Position numbers and translations under genes: made by a program. DNA of 64,000 nucleotides from the NCBI RefSeq assembly GCF_028657905.1, contig NZ_CP117782.1, positions 1,116,001 to 1,180,000 on the forward strand, written 5' to 3'. The DNA is from Burkholderia sp. FERM BP-3421. GTDB lineage: Bacteria > Pseudomonadota > Gammaproteobacteria > Burkholderiales > Burkholderiaceae. Shown here piece by piece: positions 45,416-55,006 of this stretch (position 1 is its first letter; every line of letters starts with the position of its first letter). Below the pieces are notes generated by a model. That model did no database searches. It was not told where the DNA came from and worked only from the letters and a program-made list of their open reading frames with translations.

Positions 45416-46151
45416 TTCGATTACCTTATCGGTTCATGCGCGGTCTCACGACACTGGCGTGGGTTTTTCGCATTGCGCTAGATACTGTGCGCAGTTTTTA
45501 TCAAATATATTGAAATTTGAATATTCCGGGATGTTCGGCAATGTCATTCAATCTTTTAAAATACTTGTAATTTCTTTGAAAGAATTGAATTTATGCCCCA
45601 TCTCCAATCGAACCGAATGATATTTATCGGCGAGACCGACAAAGAAAACTTTTGTCACGTAAATTTATAATAAGCGTTAATTGTGATAATTAGTTCAGAT
45701 TCTCGCCTCGACCCTTTATACAGGGTGCCTCGCCAAAGGTAGGCTCTCCATCAACCCATCAAGGGGCGGAGCATTCCCGTCAAAGCAAGCCAGGCCTGGA
45801 ACTCTTATCAAGGCGGTGTGCCGCAAGATGGATATTGCCTAGACGACGTCATGCTGAATGGAAGACATACAGTGGACTGGGCACATCCAGGCGACGTCAC
45901 CCACTTAAGAATTATTTGCGCAAGAAACACGGGGGACCGGAGGCAGCACAGAACCATGGCCGTGGTCATATCGTCGGATGATAATATGCGTCCGAGGCCA
46001 GTCTGACAGCCGCGCGCGAAGCGTCGCAGCACGACTGCCAATCCATGACTCACTTGGTTCAGCGATTTTGTCTGAGCAAAACCGAGCCCTGCGGCAATGC
46101 CATGACCTAACCAGAAAGCTGTAAAGCGATCTGCATTGAAAAAGGCGCGCA
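45416..46151. other. Divergent promoter region between giant adhesin and TPR gene
   Basis: About 740 bp. The first 300 bp are AT-rich and contain the element shared with the short adhesin. The remainder (45780-46140) has short frames on both strands without family resemblance and may contain decayed sequence. No gene is supported. Confidence 0.5.
45645..45724 (-). promoter_or_regulatory. Upstream element shared by both adhesin genes (copy 2)
   Basis: AAAACTTTTGTCAC at 45645-45658 and TCGCCTCGACCC at 45713-45724 occur in the same order and similar spacing as upstream of the short adhesin. They lie about 235-310 bp before the giant adhesin start. Confidence 0.5.
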
Positions 46152-47645
46152 ATGACTCATGATCAACATCGAAATATTGCTTTCGTAAAGGAACGCTATC
46201 TCTGCAGGCAATTTTCCGAAGCCCTACGCGCGGCGCAAGCGGCTCTTGAGGTTGATCCCGACGATGCGGAACTGCTTAATCTGGCGAGCGCCTGCCACTT
46301 GGCTTTGCACAACTACGCCGACGCCCTGACCCATCTGACCCGAGCGATTCAAGAGAAACCGTCATTCGCCGACGCTCACAACAATCTTGGCGTGCTCCAT
46401 CGCGCCCAGGCGCGGCACGATGCCGCCGAGTCCTCGTTCCGGCGCGCGCTTGTCGCCCAGCCGGATCATCCGGACGCGTTGTTGAATCTGGGTAGCCTGC
46501 TGCGATCGATGCGACGCTTGAAAGAAGCCGAATCGATGATTGCGCAACTGATCACAGCGGCACCGGATCGCCCTGATGCGCTGAATTTGCTCGGCCTTAT
46601 CCTGACGGACCAGGGCCGCCTTGATCACGCCAAGACTGCTTATCGACGCGCGTTGGCGCTTCAGCCGGATCACGCGCCCTATCAGCTGAATCTGGCCAAC
46701 GCATTGCTCGCCGAGGGAAACTGGACCGAGGGGCTGCTGCTGTTCGAAGCACGCCACGCGCCTTTTTTCCAAGGTGCCCATTCCAGCCCGCCGACGGTAC
46801 CCTTCCCTCAATGGCGCGGAGAGCCCATCGCGGGCGCGTCGCTTCTGATCTGGCCGGAGCAAGGGCATGGCGATCTGATCCATCTGGTGCGCTATATCCG
46901 CAGACTCAAGGCACTCGGTAGCGCGCGAATCACGCTGGTTTGCAGCTACGCGACGCTGCCGTTGTTTGCCGCGCTACCCGGCGCGGATGCAGTCGTCCCG
47001 CGCGAAGCATTTCATGCATCGGCATGTCCGATGCACGATTTCTGGACCTATGCCTGGAGTATTCCCTATCATCTGCGGGAACAGCCATCCACCATCCCGG
47101 CCGAACTGCCCTATCTGCGCGCACCGGCGAATGCGGCATCGAAATGGGAGCGCTTCCTTCCCAAGGGGCGTCTTCGCGTCGGCCTGGTCTGGCGAGGCAA
47201 CCCGCTCAACCCGAGCGACTCGGTCAGGTCGCTGCCGGGGCTGAAGGTGCTGAAGCCTCTATGGGAGAGTGGGAACGTCACCTTCGTCAGCCTCCAAAAG
47301 GATGCGACTGCCGTTGAGCTACAAGCGGAAACCGACCAACGCTTCATCGTCAATCTGGGTAGCCGGGCCGCCAACTTTGCCGACGTCGCGGGCATGATCT
47401 CGCGGCTCGACCTCGTGATCGGCGTCGACACCGCCGCGATGCATCTTGCCGCGGCGCTCGGCAAACCCACCTGGATACTGATTTCAAATGTCGCCGCGGA
47501 TTGGCGATGGGCGGCACAGGGCTCGACGTCGATCTGGTATCCCGGTGCCGTGACGTTGTTTCGGCAGGAAGTCGATGAAACGGATTGGTCGGGTGTCGTG
47601 TCGCGGGCTTCCCAGGCATTGTCTGGTATGCGAACAATCCGCTAG
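46152..47645 (+). CDS. TPR protein with glycosyltransferase-like (GT-B) C-terminus
   Basis: 497 residues. Residues about 1-215 form five to six TPR repeats (FSEALRAAQAALEVDPDDAE, YADALTHLTRAIQEKPSFAD, HDAAESSFRRALVAQPDHPD, LDHAKTAYRRALALQPDHAP). The C-terminal half resembles GT-B heptosyl/O-GlcNAc-type transferases, with LLIWPEQGHGDLIHLVRYIR, GRLRVGLVWRGNP, FVSLQKDA and the donor-site-like LDLVIGVDTAAMHLAAALGKPTW. This layout is found in bacterial protein O-glycosyltransferase candidates. It is divergent from the giant Ser/Thr-rich adhesin, an obvious acceptor. No signal peptide, so it would act in the cytoplasm before export. Confidence 0.75.
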   Translation: MTHDQHRNIAFVKERYLCRQFSEALRAAQAALEVDPDDAELLNLASACHLALHNYADALTHLTRAIQEKPSFADAHNNLGVLHRAQARHDAAESSFRRALVAQPDHPDALLNLGSLLRSMRRLKEAESMIAQLITAAPDRPDALNLLGLILTDQGRLDHAKTAYRRALALQPDHAPYQLNLANALLAEGNWTEGLLLFEARHAPFFQGAHSSPPTVPFPQWRGEPIAGASLLIWPEQGHGDLIHLVRYIRRLKALGSARITLVCSYATLPLFAALPGADAVVPREAFHASACPMHDFWTYAWSIPYHLREQPSTIPAELPYLRAPANAASKWERFLPKGRLRVGLVWRGNPLNPSDSVRSLPGLKVLKPLWESGNVTFVSLQKDATAVELQAETDQRFIVNLGSRAANFADVAGMISRLDLVIGVDTAAMHLAAALGKPTWILISNVAADWRWAAQGSTSIWYPGAVTLFRQEVDETDWSGVVSRASQALSGMRTIR

Positions 47646-48178
47646 CGCTGTCATGCCGAACGCCACGTGCTGGCGAATCCGTTCGCCGACGCCAATATGC
47701 ATGGGCACGCACCGCGCCTTTACCGAAAGCGAAGGTCTGCGGCGACGCACGATCACGGATGACGCGCTGCGGCCGGTCGTCGATGCGCCGGTATATTCGC
47801 CGAACGAGCAGATGATGCAGGTACAGCACGTAATGGTTTCATTGTCTGCTTGCTCTGGAACAGCACTCGCGTTGTCGTGGAAATCTGCAATGCAGGCGCA
47901 CAGCGCTCCTGCTTGATCAATAATCTTTGAATCATTAAATTCAACCATAAATCAAATCGATTTCAATCGTACGCGGCCTTCTCAATCACACGAACATCTC
48001 CCGACGCGCATCAAATCGATTGCGATTAGTGATTGATGGTGCCTGCCGCTTGAAATAAAGTACTTGAGAGGGTTTCTGATCGGACGCCCTCGAATCCAGC
48101 CTGGCTGAGAAAATTCCGATTCGCATCTTTGAAACAAACCCATAAACCGACCAATTTTCTTTAACTTGGGGGAATTCA
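47646..48178. other. Intergenic region before the secreted-protein gene
   Basis: About 530 bp. Frames up to 110-150 codons exist on both strands but lack recognisable families and appear to be shadows or debris. The last 230 bp are AT-richer and hold two ATCAAATCGATT motifs and a clear aacttggggg site before the next gene. Confidence 0.4.
47951..48021. promoter_or_regulatory. Two ATCAAATCGATT motifs (copies 2 and 3)
   Basis: Identical 12-bp motifs at 47951-47962 and 48010-48021, upstream of the secreted-protein gene at 48179. The same motif lies upstream of the short adhesin at 31081. Core AATCGATT is palindromic. Confidence 0.4.
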
Positions 48179-48625
48179 ATGAGCATTTCAAATACCGTTT
48201 CGATCGGCAAGCTTGCGAAGCAGGCTTGCTCCACGCTGCGCGCGAAGAAACTTGCGCTCCTGCTCGCCGCCCCGGCGCTCATGCTCTCCTCTCACGCGGC
48301 GCTTGCCGGCGTGATCGGTACGATCGATTCGGCCAACAGCAACGGCGTCGTATATGGCTGGGCCTGCGCGCAAGGCAACTATCAACCGGTTACCGTGCAG
48401 ATCTACGTCGGCAATAGCCCGGAAAACGGCGGCATGTTGGCCGGCGTGGGTATTGCCAATCAAGCGAACGAGCCCGCAGTCAACGCCGCCTGTAATGCCG
48501 GCGGCTCCCATCGGTTCGGTATTCAGTTGGGCGCAAGCTATCCGCCGGGCACCCGCATCTTCATTTATGGCGTTTCACCGGGCGGCGCCGCGTTGGTGAA
48601 CTCCGGATCGGTTTATATCCCTTGA
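48179..48625 (+). CDS. Small secreted beta-rich protein
   Basis: 148 residues. A long signal peptide (hydrophobic core LALLLAAPALMLSSHAALA, cleavage near residue 43) precedes a single compact beta domain. The pattern VIGTIDSANSNGVVYGWACA, then VTVQIYVGN, HRFGIQLG and GTRIFIYGVSPGG resembles a domain found in many secreted bacterial proteins (GxxDG...GWACD...V.VHFYVDG). It may bind carbohydrate, but that is not shown. The start follows aacttgggggaattca. It belongs with the adhesin region by location and by shared upstream motifs. Confidence 0.75.
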   Translation: MSISNTVSIGKLAKQACSTLRAKKLALLLAAPALMLSSHAALAGVIGTIDSANSNGVVYGWACAQGNYQPVTVQIYVGNSPENGGMLAGVGIANQANEPAVNAACNAGGSHRFGIQLGASYPPGTRIFIYGVSPGGAALVNSGSVYIP

Positions 48626-48668
48626 TTCGTCGATCCAATCCATCCGTCACGATGACCGGATGAGAGGG

Positions 48669-48699
48669 CGAGGTGCATCGTTTTCAACGATGCACCTCG
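48669..48699 (+). terminator. Strong hairpin terminator
   Basis: A perfect 14-bp stem CGAGGTGCATCGTT / AACGATGCACCTCG with a three-base loop (TTC), 44 bp after the stop of the secreted-protein gene. No long T-run follows, so it may be bidirectional or Rho-assisted. Confidence 0.7.
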
Positions 48700-48843
48700 A
48701 TTGCGCCTGATGCGAGCCCCGGCCGGGTTCCGGCAACCACGCGGCCGGGCTCGACGCCGGCACGGGCAGCGCCCGGCGCCCGACACGGCATCCGCCGCCG
48801 GGCATAGAATGCTCGCTTCGCCTCGCGCCCCTCCCGCATTCCC

Positions 48844-49611
48844 ATGACCGCCACGCCCGACAACACGGAAATCGCCGCCCTGCACCTCATTGCCCTACAC
48901 CGCGCGGGCATTCCCGGCGCGCGGCTGCCGGACGCCGCGCGCCCGGACGACATCGACTCAGCACTGGCGATCCAGCGCCGCGTCGTCGCGTTGTCGGGGG
49001 ATGGCGTCGGCGGCTGGAAATGCGCGCTGCCGCCGCCGGGGCGCGTCGTCGTCGCGCCCATCCTCGCATCGCGGATCCACGACGCATCGAACGCGCCGTT
49101 CCCGGTCGCCGGAGACGCGCCCATCGTGCGCATCGAACCCGAACTTGCTTTCGTGCTCGATCACGACCTGCCGCGTCGCGATCGTCCCTACGACGAAGCC
49201 GAGGTACGTGACGCGATTCGCGACGTGCGGCTCGTGCTCGAAGTGCTGGGCTGCCGTTACGCGGAGCCCGAACGGGCATCCGCCTTCGAGCTGCTCGCGG
49301 ACAACCAGTTCAATCAGGGGCTATGTGTCGGCCCCGTGGTGCCGGACGGCCTGCACGTCCCGCTCGACGCCATCGCGCTCGATTTCCACGGCGCGCTCGA
49401 TCGAACGATCGACGGCCGCCATCCGGACGGCGATCCGCTCAAGCCCTTGCTCTGGCTCGTCAACTTCCTCGCCGCACGCGGCGAACCGGTTCGCGCCGGC
49501 CAGATCGTGACGACGGGCTCCTATGCAGGCGCACTCGACGTACCGCGCGGCCAGCCGCTCCGCGTGAACTTCGGTGCGCTCGGCGCGCTCTCGATGCAGG
49601 GATTCGCCTGA
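48844..49611 (+). CDS. 2-keto-4-pentenoate hydratase family protein (FAH superfamily)
   Basis: 255 residues, the usual length for MhpD-like hydratases. The helical start (IAALHLIALHRAGIPGARLP DAARPDD in parts), ALAIQRRVVALSGDGVGGWK and the metal-site block VRIEPELAFVLDHDL are characteristic, as are LLADNQFNQGLCVGP and the TTGSYAGALDVPRGQPLRVN end. Such enzymes add water to 2-keto-4-pentenoate-like acids in aromatic meta-cleavage pathways and need Mg or Mn. No meta-cleavage partner genes are adjacent, so the physiological substrate is open. Confidence 0.85.
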   Translation: MTATPDNTEIAALHLIALHRAGIPGARLPDAARPDDIDSALAIQRRVVALSGDGVGGWKCALPPPGRVVVAPILASRIHDASNAPFPVAGDAPIVRIEPELAFVLDHDLPRRDRPYDEAEVRDAIRDVRLVLEVLGCRYAEPERASAFELLADNQFNQGLCVGPVVPDGLHVPLDAIALDFHGALDRTIDGRHPDGDPLKPLLWLVNFLAARGEPVRAGQIVTTGSYAGALDVPRGQPLRVNFGALGALSMQGFA

Positions 49612-49729
49612 ACATCGGCGGCCTCCCCTGCCGGATTCGCCGGCCATCCACGCGGCATGGGCGAGGAGCGCCGCGATTCCGCCCGGGCGCGCCGCCGGCT
49701 GCGCGCCGGTTCTCCACTCGCCAGAACGC

Positions 49730-52726
49730 TCAACCCGCCGCAGACCACCCGATCGACCGCTTCAGATACAACGCGAGCTGCGCGCGCGAAAACGTAGGCT
49801 GCTCGATCCCGCTGCCGGCGAGGCATTCGATGACGTTGCGGCAATCCCACTGATAATTGTCCTGATAAAGCTCGACCGTGCTCAAGCCGTTGCGGATGTT
49901 GTCGTTGAACAGGCTCAACAGCGGATAAAGCGGCGCATCGACATCGCCCTTCCAGGAATCGAGCCATTCATGGAACGGTACGATGCGCAGGTTCAAACCG
50001 AAATCCCGATTCAAGCGCGCAAAGAATTCCAGGAGCGTCAGATTGGTGCCGGGTGAATTGATCAAGTTGAATTTCCGTCCCAGCGCCTCGGGCTTGCGCG
50101 AAATGTACGCGAGCGCCTTCGTCATGTAGTCGACCGTGCTCAAGCCTTCGCGCAGATCGTGCAGATCGGGCACGGTGCCGCGCGCGAGGCAGGTCTTGAC
50201 CAGCCTCCCCCACCATTGATAATCCGCGCTCACCCCGGTTTCGCTGTGGAACGTCGCGTAGCCCAGGCGGAACGTCATCAGCGGCAGTCCGCGTCGCGCG
50301 GCCAGGTCGGCGATCTTTTCCATCACCCACTTGCTGCGCGTATAACCGATGTCCTCGAGCACGGCGCCCAGGTTCTGGTCGATATCGTCCGCCTCGGTCA
50401 TCGAGGTCTTGCCCGTGAAGCGATGCCCCCAGCTGTAGACCGAGATCGTCGACAGCATGACCAGCGCCTTGGTGCGCCGGCTGCCCGCGAATGCCACGAT
50501 CTGCAGCAAGCCGTCGACGTTGATCTTCTTCATGTACGAGTAAGGCTGGATGAAGTTGACCGCGCTCGCCGAGTGATAGACCACATCGATCTCGTCGCTC
50601 AACGCCGCGTAGTCGGACGCACTCATGCCGAGGTGGGCCTTCGTGATATCGGCCGGCCAGACGCGGATGCGCGCCATGTCTTCCGCCTTCACAGGCAGGT
50701 CGTACTCGCGTCGCTTCGCCTCGATGCGCGCACGGCCCGCACTCGCGTCCTCGGCGCGGACGAGGCAATGCACCACCGCCGACGTCGTCGCGAGCAGTTC
50801 GGCGAGCAAGTGGACTCCGACGAAACCCGTCGCGCCGGTCAGCAGGATCGCGCGGGGCCGGCTCAGCCGGGCCGGGTCGAACGGGCCGCTGAAATCCGCC
50901 TGGGCGGGCACGCGGATGTCCTGCTCCAGCGCATAGGTCGGCTCGCGTTCGAGTTCCGGCGCGGTCGCGGCCACGCGCCGCTCGATCTCCGCCGCGAGCC
51001 CCGCGACCGAGGCGTGCTCGTAGACCTCGCGAATCAGCATCTTCACGCCCGCCGCCTCCGACAACGCCTTGACGAGCTTCGCCGTCAGCAGGGAGTTGCC
51101 GCCGATATCGAAAAACGAATCCGTCTTGTGGAAGTGCGCATGGCCGATGAGCGCGGCGAATGCATTCGCGACCTGACGCTCGGCGGCGCTGTACGGTTCG
51201 CTTTCCGCCCAGTCCGGTTGCTGTTGCGCATGAAAGCGCTGCCGGAGCGCGTCCCGATCGGTCTTGCCGTTCACCGTGGTCGGCATCTCGTCCAGCAGCA
51301 GATAGCGGACCGGCCACATGTAGTCGGGCAGGTAGTGCCGGACAGTCGCCTTGAGCGCAGCGATGACGCGCGCGGGCGATGCCGTGGCGTCGCGCGGCAC
51401 GACGAACGCGACCAGATCGACACCGCTCCCGGCCGCGTTGGGCACGGTCAGCACGCTCGCCTTGCGCACCTCGACCGCGCGCATGAGCGTGCTCCGAACC
51501 TCGTCCGGCTCGACCAGGTTGCCTCGTATCTTGACCTGGTCGTCCCGGCGACCGAGGAACTGGATCGCGCCGTCGTCGAGCGTGCGTCCCAGATCGCCCG
51601 TGTGATAAACGATCCGTCCGGGCTGGTTCGGATGCGGGCGGAATTTCATGTGGGTCAGATCGGGGTTGCCCAGGTAGCCGCGCGCCAGGCACGGTCCACC
51701 GATGCAGATTTCACCGACTTCGGGCGTGGGCACGATGCCCCCCGCCTCGTCCAGGATCAGGATTTCCGTGTCGTGGATCGGGCGGCCAATCGAATCCGGC
51801 CGACCCAGCGTCGCGCTCGGCACTGGATGGCAGGTTGCGAAGATCGTCGCTTCGGTCGGGCCGTAGTAATCGATCAGCGTGTATCGGATGCCGTCCGTAT
51901 CGACCGGGCCGAGCTTCTCGCCTCCCGTGAAAAGATACCGGAGGGCGAGCCCCGCCGGCTGACCGAGGGCGACCACATCCGCGACCAGCACGGTCGGCAC
52001 ATAGGCATGCGTGATCCGGTGGCGGATGAAGAAACCGACCAGCGCGTCGACGTCGAGGCGCGTTTCGTCGTCGGGCAGGAACAAGGTCGCGCCCGCCGTG
52101 AGCGTGGACCAGATCTCCCACTGCGAGACGTCGAATCCCAGGCTGGCCATCGACGTCGCCCGGCTCTCGCCGGTCATCGCGAAACGCGCGTTGTGCCAAC
52201 GCATGAGCGCGGCCACGGCCGCGTGCTCGACGATCACGCCCTTGGGCGCGCCGGTGGAGCCCGACGTAAAGATCACATAGAGCGCATCGTTCGCCGCGCT
52301 CTCGTGCGGCGTCGGGCTCGGCGCATCCTGTTCCCGATGCTGCGAGCACAACTGCGCGATGCTGATGTACGAACCCGTTCCGCTTGCGGCCGGCTTGCGC
52401 GTGGTCAACGCAAGCGGAGCGTTGCACTGCGCCAGGATGTGCTGCCTGCGCGCGTCGGGATAGCGCTCGTCGATCGGCACATAGGCGGCGCCCGCCTTCA
52501 GCACCCCGAGTATGCCGACGATGAAATCCGCATTCCGTCTCGCCTCGATCGGCACCAGGCTGCCGGGCCCCGCGCCGTGCGCCGTCAGCGCGGCGGCGAC
52601 CGTGTCGCTTCGTCGGTCGAGGTCGCGGTAGTTCAGCGTCTCGTGTTCCGAGACCACGGCCGGCGCATGGCCCGCGAGCGATACGCGGCACCGGAACAGT
52701 TCCAGCAAGTTCGTCTGAGTGGACAT
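49730..52726 (-). CDS. Stand-alone A-T-R synthetase (NRPS-like carboxylate reductase)
   Basis: 998 residues from the ATG at 52726 (GGGAGG upstream). The adenylation domain has FTSGSTGAPKG (153-163), A4-type GFDVSQWEIW, YYGPTEATI near 290, YHTGDLG and the catalytic Lys488 in PTTVNGKTDRDAL. A carrier domain has its phosphopantetheine Ser545 (DIGGNSLLT). A terminal thioester reductase begins ILLTGATGFVG (631-637) and contains YTRSK. It should activate one acid, load it and release it reductively as an aldehyde or alcohol using NADPH. There is no condensation domain. It needs a PPTase encoded elsewhere. No tailoring gene is immediately adjacent. Confidence 0.92.
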   Translation of the reverse strand: MSTQTNLLELFRCRVSLAGHAPAVVSEHETLNYRDLDRRSDTVAAALTAHGAGPGSLVPIEARRNADFIVGILGVLKAGAAYVPIDERYPDARRQHILAQCNAPLALTTRKPAASGTGSYISIAQLCSQHREQDAPSPTPHESAANDALYVIFTSGSTGAPKGVIVEHAAVAALMRWHNARFAMTGESRATSMASLGFDVSQWEIWSTLTAGATLFLPDDETRLDVDALVGFFIRHRITHAYVPTVLVADVVALGQPAGLALRYLFTGGEKLGPVDTDGIRYTLIDYYGPTEATIFATCHPVPSATLGRPDSIGRPIHDTEILILDEAGGIVPTPEVGEICIGGPCLARGYLGNPDLTHMKFRPHPNQPGRIVYHTGDLGRTLDDGAIQFLGRRDDQVKIRGNLVEPDEVRSTLMRAVEVRKASVLTVPNAAGSGVDLVAFVVPRDATASPARVIAALKATVRHYLPDYMWPVRYLLLDEMPTTVNGKTDRDALRQRFHAQQQPDWAESEPYSAAERQVANAFAALIGHAHFHKTDSFFDIGGNSLLTAKLVKALSEAAGVKMLIREVYEHASVAGLAAEIERRVAATAPELEREPTYALEQDIRVPAQADFSGPFDPARLSRPRAILLTGATGFVGVHLLAELLATTSAVVHCLVRAEDASAGRARIEAKRREYDLPVKAEDMARIRVWPADITKAHLGMSASDYAALSDEIDVVYHSASAVNFIQPYSYMKKINVDGLLQIVAFAGSRRTKALVMLSTISVYSWGHRFTGKTSMTEADDIDQNLGAVLEDIGYTRSKWVMEKIADLAARRGLPLMTFRLGYATFHSETGVSADYQWWGRLVKTCLARGTVPDLHDLREGLSTVDYMTKALAYISRKPEALGRKFNLINSPGTNLTLLEFFARLNRDFGLNLRIVPFHEWLDSWKGDVDAPLYPLLSLFNDNIRNGLSTVELYQDNYQWDCRNVIECLAGSGIEQPTFSRAQLALYLKRSIGWSAAG

Positions 52727-52960
52727 GGTGCGCGCCTCCCTGTCAAAAAGTAAGCACACCTCAGATAAAGAAAAGAACCAGTTCCATGCGGGCCGCATGC
52801 GGGAGACGCTGCATTTCACGCGTATTTTTCGCTATCCACTATAGGAAGCCCTATTGCTCATTTCCAGGAAATTCCGGCAGTGCGATCGAGACCACGGGCG
52901 TGCGGGCGATACGCATTCCAGGTTGTGCACGCCGCCCCGTCGCGCCGGCGAGCGCACATG

Positions 52961-52987
52961 AAAAAAGCGGCTCTTTCGAGCCGCTTT
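52961..52987 (-). terminator. Terminator of the cyo remnant operon
   Basis: A perfect 10-bp stem AAAGCGGCTC / GAGCCGCTTT with loop TTTC. On the minus strand it is followed by a T-rich run and lies just after the cyoD stop. Confidence 0.85.
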
Positions 52988-53012
52988 CAGCCTACCGTCC
53001 CGCGCGTGTCGC

Positions 53013-53345
53013 TCAGCGCGACATCATGTTCATGCTGACGTTGTGCATGACCCATATCGTGCCGATGATCAGGATGCCGGTGGTAAGCACCGTATAGCTG
53101 AACGCCATGACGTTCCAGCGCTGCCCCGACGAGCTGTTCATGTGCAGGAAGTACACGAGGTGCACGACGATCTGCACGAACGCGAGCACGGCCGGCGCGA
53201 TCAGTGCCGCGTGCGGCGGCAGGCCGCCCCACGTCACGACCCCGAACGACGCCGCGGTCAGCACGACCGACAGCACGAAGCCCGCGGCGTAGCTGCCGAC
53301 GCTGCCGTGCCCGGCATCAAGTTGAGAGGGATGCGACTGGTCCAT
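53013..53345 (-). CDS. cyoD: Cytochrome o ubiquinol oxidase subunit IV, in decayed operon
   Basis: 110 residues, intact. Three membrane helices are visible (AAGFVLSVVLTAASFGVVTW, LIAPAVLAFVQIVVHLVYFL and YTVLTTGILIIGTIWVM), with the family motif VHLVYFLHMN. CyoD assists assembly of subunit I of the proton-pumping bo3 quinol oxidase. It is the last gene of a cyoABCD operon whose other three genes are broken here, so the product can have no function unless it serves a second cyo copy elsewhere. The stop is followed by a clear terminator. Confidence 0.9.
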   Translation of the reverse strand: MDQSHPSQLDAGHGSVGSYAAGFVLSVVLTAASFGVVTWGGLPPHAALIAPAVLAFVQIVVHLVYFLHMNSSSGQRWNVMAFSYTVLTTGILIIGTIWVMHNVSMNMMSR

Positions 53346-53952
53346 TCAGATCACGCTCGCGAGATAGACAAAGGAAAACACGCAGATCCACACGATGTCG
53401 AGGAAGTGCCAGAAGAGGCTCAGGCAGGTCAGGCGACGCAGGTCGCGTTCCGACAGCGTCGCGCGGCCGACGATCTGCGCGGCCAGCACGACCATTCACA
53501 CGAGGCCCACGGTCACGTGCAGCCCGTGCGTGCCCACCAGCGTGAAGAACGCGGACAGGAACGCGCTGCGCTGCGGCCCCGCGCCTTCGGCGATCAGGTG
53601 CGAGAACTCGCGCATTTCCATCGCGAGGAACGCCGCGCCGAGCACGAAGGTCACGGCGAGCCAGGCGAGCAGCGCGCCCTTCATCTGGCGATGCGCGGCC
53701 AGCATGGCGAAACCGTAGGTGATGCTGCTCAACAGCAGCGCCGCCGTCTCCAGCGCCACGCCGGGAATGTCGAACAGGTCCTTCGTGGTCGGGCCGCCCG
53801 CGTAGCACCGCGAAGGTGGCGAACAGCGCCGCGAAGATCACGTAGTCGGTCATCAGGTACAGCCAGAACCCGAACACCGAATGGGACGGCGGATGATCGC
53901 CATGATCGTCGGCGTGATCGTGCAGGTTCACGTCGAGAGTTTTCTGCAACAT
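53346..53952 (-). pseudogene. cyoC: Cytochrome o ubiquinol oxidase subunit III, frameshift and nonsense
   Basis: The N-terminus reads correctly (MLQKTLDVNLHDHADDHGD, SVFGFWLYLMTDYVIFAALF). A frameshift near 53806 then breaks the frame within the FAVLRG segment. After it, the normal CyoC sequence continues (FDIPG, MALETAALLLSSITYGFAML) to LHVTVGLV. There an in-frame TGA at 53496-53498 stands where the family has Trp (GLVWMVVL). The remainder to ASVI is intact in that frame. Two independent lesions show a non-functional gene. Confidence 0.85.
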
Positions 53953-55003
53953 CAGTTGACCTCCAGTTCCAAGTCGTCGACGCGCGTCTCGATGCGCTTG
54001 CCGAGGCGGTTGTCCTCGATCTTCCGGACCGTCGACGCCGTCGTGAAGAAGTGATGCAGCCACACGAGGAACGACAGCACCATGATCGCGCAGGTCGCGT
54101 AGACCATCGTCCGGTAGCCGAACAACGGCTTCTTCGCGAAGGTCGCGATGACTTCCGAGAAGATCCCGAACGCCGGCAGGATCAGGATGTGCACCTCCGT
54201 ATGCCCCCACGCCCGGATCAGGTTCAGGTACAGCATCGCGTTGCCGCCGGCGTCATTCGTGAAGAAATGCATGCCGAGGTAGCGGTCGAGGGCGAGCAGC
54301 GCGAGCGTCGCGGTCAGGATCGGGAACGACGCCATGATCAGCACGTTGGTGCGCAGCGCGGTCCAGGTGAACACGGGCATCTTCATCAGCGTCATGCCCG
54401 GCGCGCGCATCTTGATGATCGTCACGAAGAAGTTGACGCCCGAGATCTGCAGCGCCCACAGATAGTAGTCGCCCCCCCGGGCTGAACTGCAGCTCGGACA
54501 GCGGCGGATAGGCGAGCCAGCCGGTCCGCGCGAATTCGCCGATCACGAGCGACAGGTTGATCAGGATCGCGCTGACGGCCGTCATCCAGAAGGACAGCGA
54601 GTTGATGAACGGGAACGCGACGTCGCGCGCGCCGATCCGCAGCGGCACGATCAGGTTCATCAGGCCGACCATGAACACCATCGCCATGAAGAAGATCATG
54701 ATCACGCCGTGCGCGGTGAAGACCTGCTCGTAATGGTGCGGCGGCAGGTAGCCGGGCCCGTTGGCGCATCATGATCGCGTCGGCGAAGCCGCGCAGCAGC
54801 ACGATGAACGCGATGATGATGTACATCACGCCGATCTTCTTGTGATCGACGCTCGTGAGCCATTCGCCCCACAGCCATTTCCATCGGCCGGTGATCGTCA
54901 AGGCCGCGAGAATGCCGATCACGACCAGCTCCATGAAGGCGCCCGCCCCCATGATGATCGGCTGGTCGAACGGAATCGCCGAAAGTGTCAGTTTGCCGAA
55001 CAT
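53952..55003 (-). pseudogene. cyoB: Cytochrome o ubiquinol oxidase subunit I, deleted and frameshifted
   Basis: The start is normal (MFGKLTLSAIPFDQPIIMGA, GEWLTSVDHKKIGVMYIIIA). Frame breaks occur near 54767 (after FADAIMMR, with some residues missing) and near 54478 (run of G before DYYLWALQISG), where about seven residues of the ISG...TG turn are also lost. The later frame (MTIIKMRAPGMTLMKMPVFT) runs to LSFLVWLHHFFT and then jumps straight to a C-terminal tail (VRKIEDNRLGKRIETR). About 270 codons of the core are gone, including several heme and copper ligands. Confidence 0.85.
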
Positions 55004-55006
55004 GCG

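Noticed and set aside
50159..52753. 864-codon plus-strand frame across the A-T-R synthetase
   Set aside because: Antisense shadow of the synthetase, with Arg/His-rich random-looking sequence.
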